DNA from: Rhodamnia argentea
Lineage: Eukaryota > Streptophyta > Magnoliopsida > Myrtales > Myrtaceae
Assembly: GCF_020921035.1 (NCBI RefSeq)
Contig: NC_063156.1
Span: forward strand, 124,001 to 188,000
Length of the DNA stretch: 64,000 bases
Direction of reading: 5' to 3'
The translations under genes and the position numbers were made by a program. Below, in pieces: positions 1 through 12,456 of this stretch; the stretch's first letter is position 1, and the number at the start of each line of letters is the position of its first letter. The notes under the pieces were generated by a model, which made no database searches, had not been told where the DNA came from, and saw only the letters and a list, made by a program, of their open reading frames with translations.

Positions 1-29
1 TCACATACTAGCAAGTGACTTGATCATAC

Positions 30-1364
30 CTGATATCAACAGAAAATGCTAGGTCTCGAAGCCGTGGAACCAAGTAAGCAGCATCCCTCTCTGTTATGGT
101 ACTGCATTAATCGAACAGAATAGTCTGGTAATGCAATCCAAGACTTAGCGGTTGCAGCATAATAGTTAAAAGGCATCATTTGAAAAACAAAGAATGAACA
201 GCCAGAAACACACTTGAGAACAACAGAAGAAGGACCAAGACTCTGATGTAGCCTTTCACGCTCATGCATGAAAGCAAGACCGCGCATAGCACCTTGGAGA
301 AGCTTAATGACGAAGAATCTTTTGCGACGGACCATCTCCTCTCGTTCAAAGTAGTTCCATGACATGCCTACTCCCAGAGATCGGCTCTTTGATAATTTTT
401 CACTGGAGAGTTTTGCATAGTCTGCAGCACTATATATGCCATCATTCCGGAAAGCAAGCCACTGCGAAGGGACACTATCTATCCTGCTGTAAGTCGAAAA
501 GACATTTTATGCATTTGAGCAGAACTGGATATACTTAAACTAACCTGTTCCCCAGTTGTCGTCTCAAAGCCACCTATCAGCATCAATAGATTCTGAGAGA
601 TGCCCTTTGGACTGCTCTGCATCATTGGGTAATTTGGTATAACAGAGATCAATAGAAATGTGAACACCCGTAATTGACAAGCTTTTTTCCCGGTATTGGT
701 GTTCGTGACAAAATATGACCTGAAGGAAGGCATGAGAATTGAGCTCGTTGGCAGCCATCATATCGGCCTCAGTACCACCAGCTCGTTGTCCAGGATACAC
801 CTATCGTTAGTTACACAGGACAACCAAATTCGTAGGAATGATGATTACAATGAAAGGATTGACGAATGCATCTAGCAGGGCCTTAGGACTAGTTCAAACA
901 GTGACCTTAAAGACGACGGAAGAGCCAGCGAGGGGACCCTGGACGACTCTGCCTTCGTAAAGCCTGAAAGAAGACTGCCACGCAAGTGAGAAAGAGGGTC
1001 AACAGTGATTAAGAGGAGGAGAAGACTCGGGGGGGATGCAGTGGCACCTGATTTTGACGCTTCCTTCACCGACGTCCTGGGTCTTGAACTGCCCAGAAGT
1101 TGAACTCGATTGGAGGCCCGAATAGCTGCGACCCGAGGAGCGAACAGAGTAAAGACAAGAGAAGAGGGAAGTGAAAGTAAAGACTGATAGTGGAGGAGGA
1201 TGGAATTACCTGGTGATGTTGATGAAGCCATAGCTGCCCAGAAGGCGTCCGACCTGGAAGGAATCGGGGTCGGTGACGAGGTTGAGAGTGGCTTTGCAAC
1301 TAAGAGCGCGAGGCTTTTGAGTTTGAAGAGGAAGCGAGATGGGGAGGAGTGAAAGTGGAAGCAT
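30..1364 (-). CDS. Plastid-type kinase-fold protein, probable pseudokinase (5' part, runs off the window)
   Basis: Seven coding exons read on the minus strand in order: 1364-1210, 1125-1048, 963-906, 800-720, 616-545, 461-214, 86-30. All junctions are GT-AG and keep phase, giving about 250 residues; the last exon ends at a donor, so the 3' end lies outside. The N-terminus (MLPLSLLPIS...) is Ser/Leu-rich and basic, like a plastid transit peptide. A longer in-frame start exists at 1475. Kinase-fold landmarks are present: a Gly-containing loop, a VVFKVYP strand with the Lys, a helix-C-like TEADMMAANE, and an LLQGAMRGLAFMH helix. The catalytic loop reads LHQSLGPSSVVL where active kinases have HRDLKPxN, and the metal-binding motif reads RDLAFS instead of DFG. 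A kinase-superfamily plastid protein is the best description; activity is doubtful. It is divergent from the RRM gene starting at 1810. Confidence 0.8.
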
Positions 1365-1739
1365 TGTCCTCTGGATGAGGTTGATGCTGACGCAGAAGCA
1401 GAAGCAGAAGCCGAAGCAGAGGGAGGTGAGGCTGGAGTGGGAGTTGAACTGTTCATAAACGATGAGATCGATCATCGAGGCCTCGGCCTCGACTTTGGGC
1501 CAAAGTCCTTTGCATTACCCAAATCCCACAACCTTCTTTTCATCCTGATAATGCAATGGCCCTCTTTTTTTCTCCCCCACGTAATCATATTCCACCGCCA
1601 CGTTCTGTAAAATCATTCACTTGGTGGTGGAAACACGTTTTCTCGTACCATTTGACTACGTCAATCGACACGCGTCTCGTCAACCTATATGTCTGTTTTC
1701 TCCTCCCTCCCCATCCTCCATTTCTCAATTCACACACTG

Positions 1740-1776
<37 letters not shown>

Positions 1777-1809
1777 GTTGCGAACTGAACAACCAACACA
1801 GAGCACGCC
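1365..1809. promoter_or_regulatory. Shared head-to-head intergenic region (candidate bidirectional promoter)
   Basis: Only about 445 bp separate the start codons of the minus-strand kinase-like gene and the plus-strand BPA1-like gene. It holds both 5' UTRs, several CACGT/ACACG-type cores around 1578-1675 and, on the BPA1 side, a (GTCT)n(CT)n run. Bidirectional promoter activity is inferred from spacing only. Confidence 0.5.
1740..1776. repeat. (GTCT)n(CT)n microsatellite in a 5' UTR
   Basis: A GTCT run passes into a CT run ending 33 bp before the BPA1-like start codon. It is a pyrimidine-rich leader tract of the type seen before several genes in this window. Confidence 0.9.
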
Positions 1810-4312
1810 ATGGCGGTGAGCATCTGCTCATTCTTTCTCTGCTATCGATCTGCGTCCCGGTTTTAACAATTTTCACTTGGTGTTCACTGTTGTAAGATCC
1901 GTATATTACCTTACCCCTAGGATATGGAGAGCTCCAAAAAATCGGATACAGGTACCCATACTTGGGGTGGGGAGATCAGATTTGCTTATTGATCAGATTG
2001 ATAGATGGATCGTGATAAAAGTTGTCGATTTCATCCGTAAACCTTGTATCTTCCAGTTTCACATGTTTTGGTTTCCATGTGCGGAATCTTGTTGCGGCAA
2101 CTATCTTCCACTATCAACTTCGTTTAGCAGAATATCTAATAGGCCATCTTGTTCATGTCGCATCCCACTTCCTCTGCTTTTGCTAGATTTTTTCAATTGC
2201 TGGGCTGGTTACCAACGTTTTGCTGAATATATGTGCTAGTGCTCTGAGCTGAATTTACTTGTGGCATGTTTCCTTCTAGATGGGCGAATAGTTGCTTTCC
2301 CTGAACCCTGTTATCTGGGGTAATCGATTACACAATGGTGCTGTTTAGTGTTTACCTAAGATCAAATCGAAGCTTCATAAAATGTCAGTTTCCTTTTTGC
2401 ACTAGGTTGTAGCTCATGATTGTATGATTCATTGTACACCCTTTTGTCACCTTCGCGCGTCCCTTGTCCCCGGCAGCTTAGTTTCATAGAGTCTCCTCAA
2501 GGGTTTCTCTTGATGAATACTTTAGGTATCTGACCTTTGAAATGTACTTGTCACGGATGGGATTCCTCAAGTTTCTGAAGAAGTTGCCACTTTTGGAAAT
2601 ATGTTATAGTTCTTCAAACTATTTATCTTGTCTGATCTATCGCATCTTCAATTTATTTGATTGCCGTGTGATTGCAGATAAGGACAGTGAAAGTCAACAA
2701 TCTTTCATTGACAGCATCTGAGCTGAACATAAGGGAGTTCTTCTCTTTTTCCGGTGAAATTGATTGTGTCGAAATGCATAGGTCTGTTGTGAATCTGTTA
2801 GCATCACATACCTGACTTAAACTTCTGCGCCTGCCAATTTACCTGCTTCAGAAATGCTGCCGAGAACAAGTCAATTGGAGTGGCCTTTTCAATCTTATTC
2901 TGTGACTATGAGCTTCATGAATTCTTTCCTTCTAGGGCCTGGATATGTACTTTCCACACCTGATTCTTGAGCAATTCTAATTTGGATTTATGATGCAATC
3001 TTCTTTCAGTGATCATGAACGGAGTCAGATTGCATATGTTACTTTCAAGAATCCTAATGGAGCAGAGACTGCTGCTCTTCTTTCGGTATCTATTAGCTTT
3101 TCAATACATCCAAATTTGTTTAATACGTTGTTGCATATTTGCAAAGTGTTGATTTAAGGAGTGTTGCAAATGTGTGGACAGAATCTCTTTAAATGCCTAG
3201 AGTATTCCTTTTCATCATCTTGAATAAATTTTGTCCTCCATTGAATCTCATAAAAATGTCAACCAGTTTGTTAGTTGAGCATTACATTAATATGTTAGTT
3301 CTAAAAATAAAATCCAGTCTGGTTCTTAATCATCGAGGTAATTTGGACTCCAAATGTAAGGATGCAGATAAGGCTATCAATGTTCCTAAAAGGTAAACGC
3401 CAGTTTATCTACATTTCACTGTTTGAGCGGAAGCTATGACGACAGGAAAAGAAATGTTTGAAGTGTTTATCTGGATGATAGTTCATAGTAAAGTCCATTG
3501 CTATTTTATCATCAGACAATTCGAAATGCCTCGACTTTCTTAGAACAGGTCCGAATCAAATAGCAATGTTTCGAAGCACTTCTTTACCTGCATGAGTTTC
3601 CACTAGCAAGCTCCCTGTATGGTAACCTTTTCATTTCTTGAAGTTTACTTGGTTGATATCATATATAGGGTGCCACCATTGTGGATCGGCCAGTTACTAT
3701 AGCTCTAGCACCGGATTACAAACAATCGGATGATGCTTCCACATTGCCGACTGTAAGATTGTGCTTGTAAGAGCTCGATTTAGATACTTCTTCTGTGAGG
3801 ATTTTTTTCCCTGACAGGAAGGATACTTAAATAATTGTCAGGGGACTGAGAACAATGGAGCTGCTGCTGGATCTCCTTTCCAAAAGGCAGAGGAAGTCGT
3901 AAGCAGCATGCTAGCTAAGGGATTTGTCTTAGGCAAAGACGTGCTTAACAGAGCAAAATCATTTGATGAGAAACACCACGTCACTGCAACTGCTACAGCA
4001 ACAGTTGCTTCTCTGGACCGGAAGATTGGTCTGAGTGGAAAATTCGGTGCTGGAACAGCTGTGGTGAATGAGAAAATGAAGGAAATGGACCAGAAGTTCC
4101 AGGTTTCTGAGAAGACAAAATCTGCAATAGCCACTGCAGAGCAGACAGCGAGCACTGCAGGGTCTGCCATCATGAAGAACCGTTATGCGCTGAGTGGGGC
4201 CTCTTGGGTCGCTGGTGCATATGGCAGGGTCACTAAGGCAGCAGGGGAAGTGGGGCAGAAGACACAAGAGAAGGTGGCAGCTGAGGAGGAATCACAGGGA
4301 AGGAAAACCTGA
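1810..4312 (+). CDS. BPA1: Binding partner of ACD11 1-like RNA-recognition-motif protein
   Basis: Exons 1810-1815, 2678-2781, 3010-3085, 3669-3752 and 3818-4312 give a 254-residue protein. The first coding exon is only ATG GCG, followed by a GTGAGC donor; the next exon continues IRTVKVNNLSLTASEL. Residues ~3-90 form one RRM (VKVNNLS as RNP2-like, SQIAYVTF as RNP1-like). The rest is a long Ala/Lys/Glu-rich helical tail with AEEVVSSMLAKGFVLGKDVL, typical of the BPA1/BPL family. Family members bind ACD11, a sphingolipid-transfer protein that restrains cell death, in the cytosol and at membranes; that role is family knowledge. The penultimate acceptor could instead be at 3840, which would drop eight residues. 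Confidence 0.88.
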
Positions 4313-5823
4313 AAGGGACCTCTGAATTCAACCAAAAACTGCTGATGTTATAGAACCCTTCGCAAGCCTGTCAGCTCAAGGTTTCTTAACTTGATTTGGT
4401 AGTATGTTTGGCCATAGATGTTTGGTACTTGAAAGACTTTGTTGGTGCTGGTTGATAGCAGTTCTGGACGCTTCTAGAGAAATTCGAGTATATACTCATG
4501 GTTGCCTGTTTATTACTTGAGTGTGGATGCTACTGCGATAAATTGGGCTGACAACTGTATTCTTCTCTTTGCATTGCAATGGAGAACCTATTTTGTAGAA
4601 TAAGCTCTTGATCAATCATCTGTGTCTGTCTGTGATGATGAATATGCGGATCATTCCAGATTCGATTTTCCGGTATTCTTTCGCTAGCGATAGATTGGTC
4701 AGTCTGCTGGACAGCAAGATAACTGTATGGTCTTCTGTCTGCTGGACTTCTGCAACACTTTTAACACTTTCAAAAACTAAAGGAAACATGTTTGGCAGAA
4801 ATACATTGTAGGAAGGACCGGGAACGGTACCACTTCTGCCATATGCTTGCAAATCAGGCCCGAGTGCATGCCTGTCGTTTAGGTTGCAGAGTAACTTAAG
4901 AAGCCCTCTAGTCTTATGTTCATCAGTCTGTTTCTTTCCTGTCAACCAAACAACATTCTTGGCATCATCTTTTGAGCAAATCACCTTTGCGAAGTGCTCT
5001 TCTTTTTCTTTTTTCCATTTTTTGTTTGTATCAGTTCTGAATTCTCAGAGCCTCCAGTTGGTTTCTTGTCTTAGCCTAAGCAATTACGAAAGTAACGCTT
5101 CTATTTTACTAATGATATTTAACGTTTTCTTTTTCCACAAATGCAACTATATTTAGTAGATAATTCCAAAATGAAATTATCTGAAGAGTGGGATCTCTCA
5201 TGAACAGAGAGGGATAGACACCCAAAATCTGCCTACTAAATTTAGAATCCCCTTCTTTTTCCCTATCTTTTAAGAAACCTTATAAAAAGCTCAAATCTTG
5301 AAATGCTTTCCTCTTTCCCACAAATAGGTGTAGAACTTCGTCATATTACTCTAATAAAAGTTTTCACAACTAGCAAGCAATTCAAATATTTCGCCAAAAA
5401 ATTTTGTGAATGTTAATTTGGAGCAGAATGTATTGATGTTGTTACATGGAACTATGCATCCATGTTGCTACGTGCAACGATGCATCGCTAACTTTGTTCC
5501 AACATGCAAATCTCAAAGTCGACTTCAATAAATTAAGGAATCAGATCACGACAAAATCAATGCATGGAATTGAGCGTTGGTGTCCAAGGAAGGAACGCCT
5601 TCATTTACACTCCCGGTACCGCATTCCTCATCCATTTCACTGCCCACAGGTAACTTGCTCATTCTTTTTGTGCTCTTTTCTGGTATGCTTCTCTTCACAT
5701 TTGCCTGCCCTCGGATCATCAGTTGGTGGTCTTTGAATGGTGTCATCTGACCAACTTTCTATCCATTTTTCCTTCACAATGTCTGTGCTTTCAGCTCAAC
5801 CTTGAGGACCTCTTGGTTCCGGC
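4313..5823 (+). other. Intergenic: BPA1 3' UTR and TOL2 promoter/5' UTR
   Basis: The first ~300 bp are probably the BPA1-like 3' UTR. From ~5100 to 5440 the DNA is AT-rich with no gene. A non-coding leader exon of the TOL2-like gene probably ends at 5649 (CAG|GTAACT) and resumes at 5795 after a pyrimidine-rich acceptor, giving a 145-bp 5' UTR intron. No other coding signal was seen. Confidence 0.5.
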
Positions 5824-7459
5824 ATGAGTGATAATCTGATGGAGAAAGTTAGCACATTGGGCGACTGTCTGAAGACTAGCGGGGCCGAAGTAGGCTGGAA
5901 GATGAGTGCCGATGTGAGCTCCACGAGCTTCAAGGTGAAGGAGCTATTCCAAGGCCCCACCTGGGGGGATAAGCTCGTCGAGGACGCTACCTCCATGTTA
6001 CTCGACAAGCCTGATTGGGCTCTGAATCTTCGAATATGCGATGTGATCAATCACGAGAGGATCGACTGTGTGGAAGTGATCCGCGGCGTAAAGAAACACT
6101 TAAAAGGGACGAGCCCGAGGACCCAATACTTAGCTTTGGCCTTGCTGGAGACTTGTGTCAAAAATTGCGACATGGCATTCTGCGAGGTGGCTTCCGAGAG
6201 GGTTCTTGACGACATGGTCAAGCTGATTGATGACCCGCAGACTATCCTTAGAAACCGGAACAAAGCCCTGATGTTGATCGAAGCATGGCGAGAGTCGTGC
6301 AGTGAACTCAGATACCTGCCTGTTTATCAAGACACATACAAGGTACACGTCTTTCATAGTTTCTCTAGGTTGAGTTGCATCAGTGATCTATATCAGAACG
6401 AAATAGAAGGAAATGGCGGTGTGTAGTCCATCTCTAGGAGGAAAAATCCCAACTTAAATCCTACTGAGCAATTTTTCCTTGTTCCTTCTTGTTAAATTCA
6501 GAGCCTAAAGGCCAGGGGCAATTGCTTTCCGGGTCGTGATGATGAAAGTTTGGCACCTATTTTCACTCCACCCGCTTCAGCTTTGGATTCAGAACCAGAG
6601 GTTACCCTTGCCCGACGGATGCAACTCGATATGCACGTCCCTATGCTCAACGCTGAGCAGACAAAGGAGGCGCTTGAGGTCGCAAAAAACATTATCGAGC
6701 TTCTCGCCACGGTTTTATCCTCCTCGCCAAAACAAGATGTTCTCCAGGTCAGTTTTGCAGCTTGGGGTGTAAAACCGAGTTACTATGCCTTTTCAAATGT
6801 CTAAAGTACTCGTTGGTTAAGCGCACAACAGTAGAACGCTTCAGTCATTTGCATGCTTCCTTATATCATTGGCGCCTGCCAATCGAAATTGAATTCTCAC
6901 TTTTGTCGTCACAAGCATCTGCACTGCAGCAGCTTTCGCTCTTTGACTAGCGTCGCAGAAAGGGAGGTGCCGGTTACTTCAGGCCAAGATGCGCGCTCAT
7001 GGTCCCTTTCCAATTGGTCGCCCTTTTTGTTGAAGTTTATATGTGCGTGGTGATGATTTCAATGGTCAGAACCCCCTTTTTTTTTTTTGGGTCTCGTGTC
7101 GCTAGGACGAGCTGATAACCACGCTGGTGGAGCAGTGTCATGAAGCTCAACAGAAAGTGCAGAGAATTGCGGAGACAGCCGGAGATGACGAGGCTCTACT
7201 CTTGGAAGCCTCGACAGTGAACGACCAAGTCCAGAAAGTCTTGTCCAAGTATGAAGAAGAGCTGCGGGAACCGGCCACAGCGGCTGCGGAGGATACGCCG
7301 AGTCAGGCAACGGAGGAGGAAAACGGTGTGATGGGAGAACCTCGGAGCTACGAAAGTGGTGGGAGGGAAAGGAGGCACGAGGACATGACGGAGGACCTGG
7401 ACGAGATGATATTCGGTAAGAAAGGCGAACCAAAGCAAGACGACTTCATTTCCTTGTGA
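5824..7459 (+). CDS. TOL2: TOM1-like protein (VHS-GAT ubiquitin receptor), TOL2-like
   Basis: Three phase-0 exons, 5824-6342, 6502-6747 and 7106-7459, encode 372 residues (Arabidopsis TOL2 is of similar size). After MSDNLMEKVS comes a VHS domain at ~45-170 (VEDATSMLLDKPDWALNLRI, LALALLETCVKNC, RNRNKALMLIEAWRE). A linker with SLKARGNCFPGRDDESLAPI follows, then a GAT domain at ~215-300 (LNAEQTKEALEVAKNIIELL, DELITTLVEQCHEAQQ). An acidic C-terminus carries DEMIFGKK. TOL proteins bind ubiquitinated membrane cargo and hand it to ESCRT-I for vacuolar degradation; TOL2 is a short form without the long Gln/Pro-rich tail, and the same holds here. The C-terminal motif pattern (DLDEMIFGKK) resembles TOL2 more than other TOLs. 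Confidence 0.9.
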
Positions 7460-7844
7460 GGCGCGATAGGGAGAGGTGCCATTTTCCACTTCTTTGAAAG
7501 ATTTTTGTGGGGATGATGATGTGGTTGGAGCTCCAAAATTGACATGGCTTTTGCTTTCGGAACGTGGCATTTTTCTATTACGATTTACCGCGACGCTCTT
7601 TGGAGGCCTGGCCAGGACTGGACTGGCCCACAAATTTGAAGGCCCACCACCGCCTACCCAAGGCCCTATCCGTCCCTGCGACGGTGGTGGTGATGCAGCT
7701 TTTGCTCGCTAGAAGCGAGCGACTGTTCCCTCCCAGTTACTAGGCTCTCTCTCTCTCTCTCTCTCTCTCTCTGCGAGAAGAAGATGAACATCGCGCTGCA
7801 TCGCTCTTCGCCTCGTTGAGATCTGATCGAACAAAAGTCTGGCC
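7460..7844 (+). other. Short intergenic region before the GT47 gene
   Basis: It contains the TOL2-like 3' UTR and the GT47 promoter/leader. The only distinctive element is the CT run at 7745-7772. Confidence 0.6.
7745..7772. repeat. (CT)n microsatellite upstream of the GT47 start
   Basis: Uninterrupted CT repeat about 72 bp before the ATG at 7845, probably in the 5' UTR. Confidence 0.92.
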
Positions 7845-10800
7845 ATGGCGGGCAAGCACCTTCCCTCTTCGTTCCTTCCCCGCCGATTCAGGTCCCCCGT
7901 CCTCCTCTTCCCTCTTCTCTTCCTCCTCGCCTTTCTCCTCTATTTCTTTCTCTCCTATCTCTCCACCACGCCCCCCGCTTCTTCCTCCACCGAGCCCGAG
8001 ACTTCGTTTTTGATCTCTCTCGAGCACTTCCTCGCTCACCGCTCCTCCTCCACGCTCTCTCGTAATCCCGACGATACGGCCGGCCCGGCCGCGGACGACG
8101 ACGACGACGTCAGGAAGTTCGACGACTCGGTTTTTGCGTCGGAGAGTGAGAGGTTGCGGGGAGATCCGTACTACCCGCTCGGTTTGCCGCTTCGGGTGTA
8201 CGTCTACGAAATGCCCCGCAAATTCACCTACGATTTGCTCTTGCTGTTTTGGAACATTTACAAGGAGACCTCTAATCTCACCTCCAATGGAAGCCCCGTG
8301 CATCGCCTTATCGAGCAGGTCTTCATCCCTCTTTTATCATTTCTACCTCCCTCTATAACTGCCATGTCCAGCGGATTTCTGTGCAACGTGCGCAATTTAA
8401 TTTATTATAGCTAGTTGATACGTTCTTCTTAATTTGATGTTTGCTGCTGGTAAGATGAGACCTAATTTAAGAAGCTCGTCCCACTCTGCTTGTCTAGGTC
8501 GTTGGCACTCGCTAATATTCGGCAATTATGTCCGCAGCATTCTGTAGATTACTGGCTTTGGGCGGATCTTATTGCTCCTCAATCGGAAAGGCTCTTGAAG
8601 AATGTAGTCAGAGTCCACAGGCAAGAGGAGGCCGACCTATTCTACATACCTTTCTTCACCACAATTAGCTTCTTCTTGCTGGAGAAACAACAATGCAAGG
8701 CGCTTTATAGGGTGTGAGTGCGCTTTGCAGCTTTACAGATTCAGTCTCTGCATGTTCATTTTTTGCGGTTGTCGGTCTTCAGTTCTTTGCGTGGGAATCT
8801 TTTGTTTGCTTCATTTATTTTTTGAACTATTTTACCACCCTGCTGATGTTGCCTTTCTCCTGCAATTGTCTTCTGGGATCGTCATATTGTTTATCGCTGG
8901 CATCATCATGTCTTCCTTAGTATGTAACATGGGTGGAAGTTCAATTTGCCGCCTGCTAGTTCTTGCCTCTCCACAAATGACCTGAACTGATAATTTGGCT
9001 GTAACTGGGAGTACCTTGTGGCTGATATCCTGATTCCTGTGATAAACCATGCTTTACAAACCTGCTGTGGGTCCATCGAATATTTCTGGTATGAGCGCTG
9101 GCATCAGTAATATATTTTCTCCTGGTGTTTGGGATGGCTTTCCACATAAGTTTAGTGTTACTGATGCGTTAAAGTTCTTCATTTTGCTGATTCTTTTTGA
9201 CGAAGCAAGCAGCTTAGCGAATAGGGACCGTTTTTGTCCTAGCATGCTCATGTTGCTTCTGATTGTGTTGATTGAAGAAATATCTCATGTAATTGCAATC
9301 TTCAATTGCAGGAAGCCCTCAAGTGGGTAACTGATCAGCCTGCTTGGAAGCGATCCGAGGGCAGGGATCACATTCTTCCAGTTCATCATCCATGGTCCTT
9401 TAAGTCTGTTCGGAGGTATATGAAGAATGCTATTTGGCTCCTGCCGGACATGGATTCAACTGGGAACTGGTAATACAGAGATCGAGACGAAATGACTTAT
9501 TAAACAAGAACTTGCCTGCTTCTTTTTATGGCTGACGGGTAATTTTGCTGAAATTCAGGTACAAGCCAGGACAAGTTTCACTGGAAAAGGATCTAATACT
9601 TCCTTATGCACCGAACGTGGATCTATGCGATTCTAAATGCTTGTCAGACAGTCAATCAAAAAGAACCACTCTACTATTCTTCCGTGGACGATTAAAGAGG
9701 AATGCGGTTGGATTTTCTTATCCCTGATGAATAAACGTATATGGGAAACTGCTTAACTGATAGAGCAACTGCATTGAATCATATGTTTTTCTCTTTGGTC
9801 CAGTAACGATGCTTTAGCATTGGGTATGGGTGGGTCAGTTAGTTGGATTTAACCTCTTTGGTTTGTGCGAATGACACTGGCTTGGTAATTTCTAAATAGG
9901 GCTGCTATCTCAGAAACATTTAGATATCTTTATTGATTTATCACCCATTTAGTTGGCCCATTGCTGAAATAAGTCTGAATGGTGGATGATTGAAGAATAT
10001 GACCTGTTTTATGTCTTCTGAATTGGTTAAATGCGGTTTTTAAGCTGGATCCATTGGACTCTCATGTGCTATCTTCATCCGGAAACCACAAATTAGTAGT
10101 AGAATTCGCATGTTTCACTTGTCTTCTGCTGCCTAGCTACATGCTTGAGCATTGAATTTTTGGTTAGACATGCTAGTGACCAGTGAGGATGGGGAAGCTG
10201 GTTGATGAAGTAAAAAGCACGACTTTGGAAACCATATTAAGCTAAAGATTCGTAAGTGTGCCTGTGTGTTCATGGTTTTGCTTTCTAAGTTTTCCTTTTC
10301 ATGAGAACTAATCGTATGAAAGCAAATGATTCAATCAAAAGAGCTCTCCTTAACTTTTTTACGATGTGATGTTCCATTTCACACTTTGTAGTCTTTATCC
10401 AATTTTTACATTTCTTAGTTGTGACAGGCCATAATGTGTTTTTTAGGGAGGAAAGATACGTGCTAAACTTGTAGCTGAACTGAGTGGTGCAGAGGGGGTC
10501 GTCATTCAGGAAGGAAGTGCTGGAGATGCTGGGAAAACAGCAGCTCAGCGTGGAATGCGAAGGTTTAGTTAACATGTCCCTACTTTTCTTCTTTTCTATG
10601 GGTACATTGTTGTTGATTGTCATGGCTGAATCATTGTCATATGACCAGGTCTATTTTCTGCTTAAGCCCAGCTGGTGACACTCCATCATCTGCTCGACTT
10701 TTTGATGCTATCGTCAGTGGGTGCATCCCAGTCATAGTGAGTGATGAATTGGAGCTTCCCTTCGAAGGGATACTTGACTACAGAAAGGTCTGTGCGTGCA

Positions 10801-12456
10801 TCCTTAAGGTCTCCTTACTTTGTTATGTTGATCTGTCACTCTTGAAGATGATTATTTATGCAATTTTGCAATATGGGAAAATGTGGAAAAAGCATAATTG
10901 TTATTTGAGAGTGGGTCTCTTTGTGTAGGCTTCAGTTTGGTTCAGCTATACCTTCTCTCTTTTTTTTTTTTTTTTTTTTGGATGAGCTATGTTTTCGTTG
11001 AAACACATATTGATTTTTACTGTGCAGATAGTTCTATTTGTTTCTTCCAGCGATGCTGTTCAACCAGGCTGGCTTTTAACATATCTCAGAAATGTCAGCA
11101 GTGCTCAAGTCAGAAGATTGCAAAACAATCTTGCTAAGGTTTGCATCTGTTGAGTCATGGTGGATTTTGTCTGTTGCTCTTTAGGTGGTTCAGTCAGAGA
11201 TGGGCACTTTAACACTATGTTCCTCTTTCACAGAGTCTCTTTATTGTTCATCAGGCGAACGAGGATATTGAGCCGATTGCAGATTCCTCTTAGTCTTTCC
11301 TTCAGTTTTCTTTTCGTTTAGATATTCTGGAAGTACAGCTCTTCTATTCTGAAATATGTAGGAGTCACTTTACACCAGATGAGAGAAACTTTAGCGATAG
11401 GATTAAAGGCACTTACCTTTTTCTGCACCTTCTTTCTGATATTGATTTCCTGTGGCCTATATACGCCACCTAGTACACTCAATTTTTACATTAGATTACT
11501 AACGCTATAGCTTGTTATGTCTCTTATTGCTTCCCACCACCCCAAATTGGAAGGTGCTGATGCAATCTTTATCATCTTGGCAGTATTCTCGGCATTTCAT
11601 CTATTCAAATCCAGCTCGGCCCTTGGGTCCTGAAGACTTGGTCTGGAGAATGGTTTGTTGACTTGCTCTGATATTCCACATGTAACTTTAGTTACTTTTG
11701 TCTGCCTCTTTATGATGAGATAGTAATGCTGTCCATTTGTTAGTTCTTGTTTGCCTGCATGAGAATGGACAACTATGAAAATGTTAAGCCAGGAATAGAC
11801 AAGTTCAAAATTGGTTTTTTTAATTATCCTGGATCTTTCATCTGTGCTAAACTTCAAAGGCGACTACTGCTTGTATGAAAAAATTCTGCCTTGTTTAGAT
11901 TTAGTTTGTGGATGATGCGGTGGAAAAACTAATCACAGAATAACAAATGTATGGGAACTTGTGTTTTTTAGTGAGACCTAATGTGGGTCCCCCAAATTTG
12001 TCAAATCTAATTAGATTGATCTAATAAACTCAATCTATGCACCATGCAATATTTGCTCTACAGTCATGGTCTGTCTGCTTCGTGAATAGAAAACGTGGGG
12101 CAGCATGTCAGTGTGGAGTTTGTTTCTTCATAAGGTGGCTGCCAGGTAATTGTGGTTGGGCGGATCTGAGTGATGTTTAAAAATCTCTTGTTCGACTATG
12201 GCAAGAGTCATTTGATCTGGAACATTGCTGAGGAGTTACATGGATTGATTATATCTAATATATCGAGTAAAACTGGAGCTGGTGATTGATAGTTGATATA
12301 GTCTTATGGCATTTATTTATGCCACAGATGGCTGGTAAGGTGGTGAACATTAAGCTGCACACTAGGAGATTGCAGCGGCTGGTGAAAGAGTCAAGAAGCA
12401 TATGCACTTGCGACTGCAGGCGGGCGAATATTACGAGCCCAACGTCTCTGCAGTGA
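7845..12456 (+). CDS. ARAD1: GT47 exostosin-family glycosyltransferase, probable arabinosyltransferase ARAD1-like
   Basis: Nine exons: 7845-8318, 8538-8711, 9312-9469, 9559-9706, 10447-10562, 10649-10787, 11028-11138, 11584-11652, 12328-12456. Together they give 505 residues in one frame. A cytosolic stub is followed by one signal-anchor ([20 protein letters not shown], ~20-40), making a type II Golgi protein. A low-complexity stem with an Asp run leads to the exostosin domain: [90 protein letters not shown]1 acts in pectic arabinan (RG-I side chain) synthesis. Closely related GT47 clades exist, so the exact sugar donor is inferred. The tail ([10 protein letters not shown]) resembles ARAD-type proteins. 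Confidence 0.88.

Noticed and set aside
872-1456. A 194-codon minus frame with an (SA)n stretch
   Set aside because: It overlaps the kinase-like exons 1-3 in another frame and reads through their introns. The spliced frame keeps kinase motifs and this one does not.
7740-8303. A 187-codon antisense frame over the first exon of the GT47 gene
   Set aside because: Low-complexity Glu/Arg/Gly product from the complement of a Ser/Pro/Leu-rich exon; no family resemblance.
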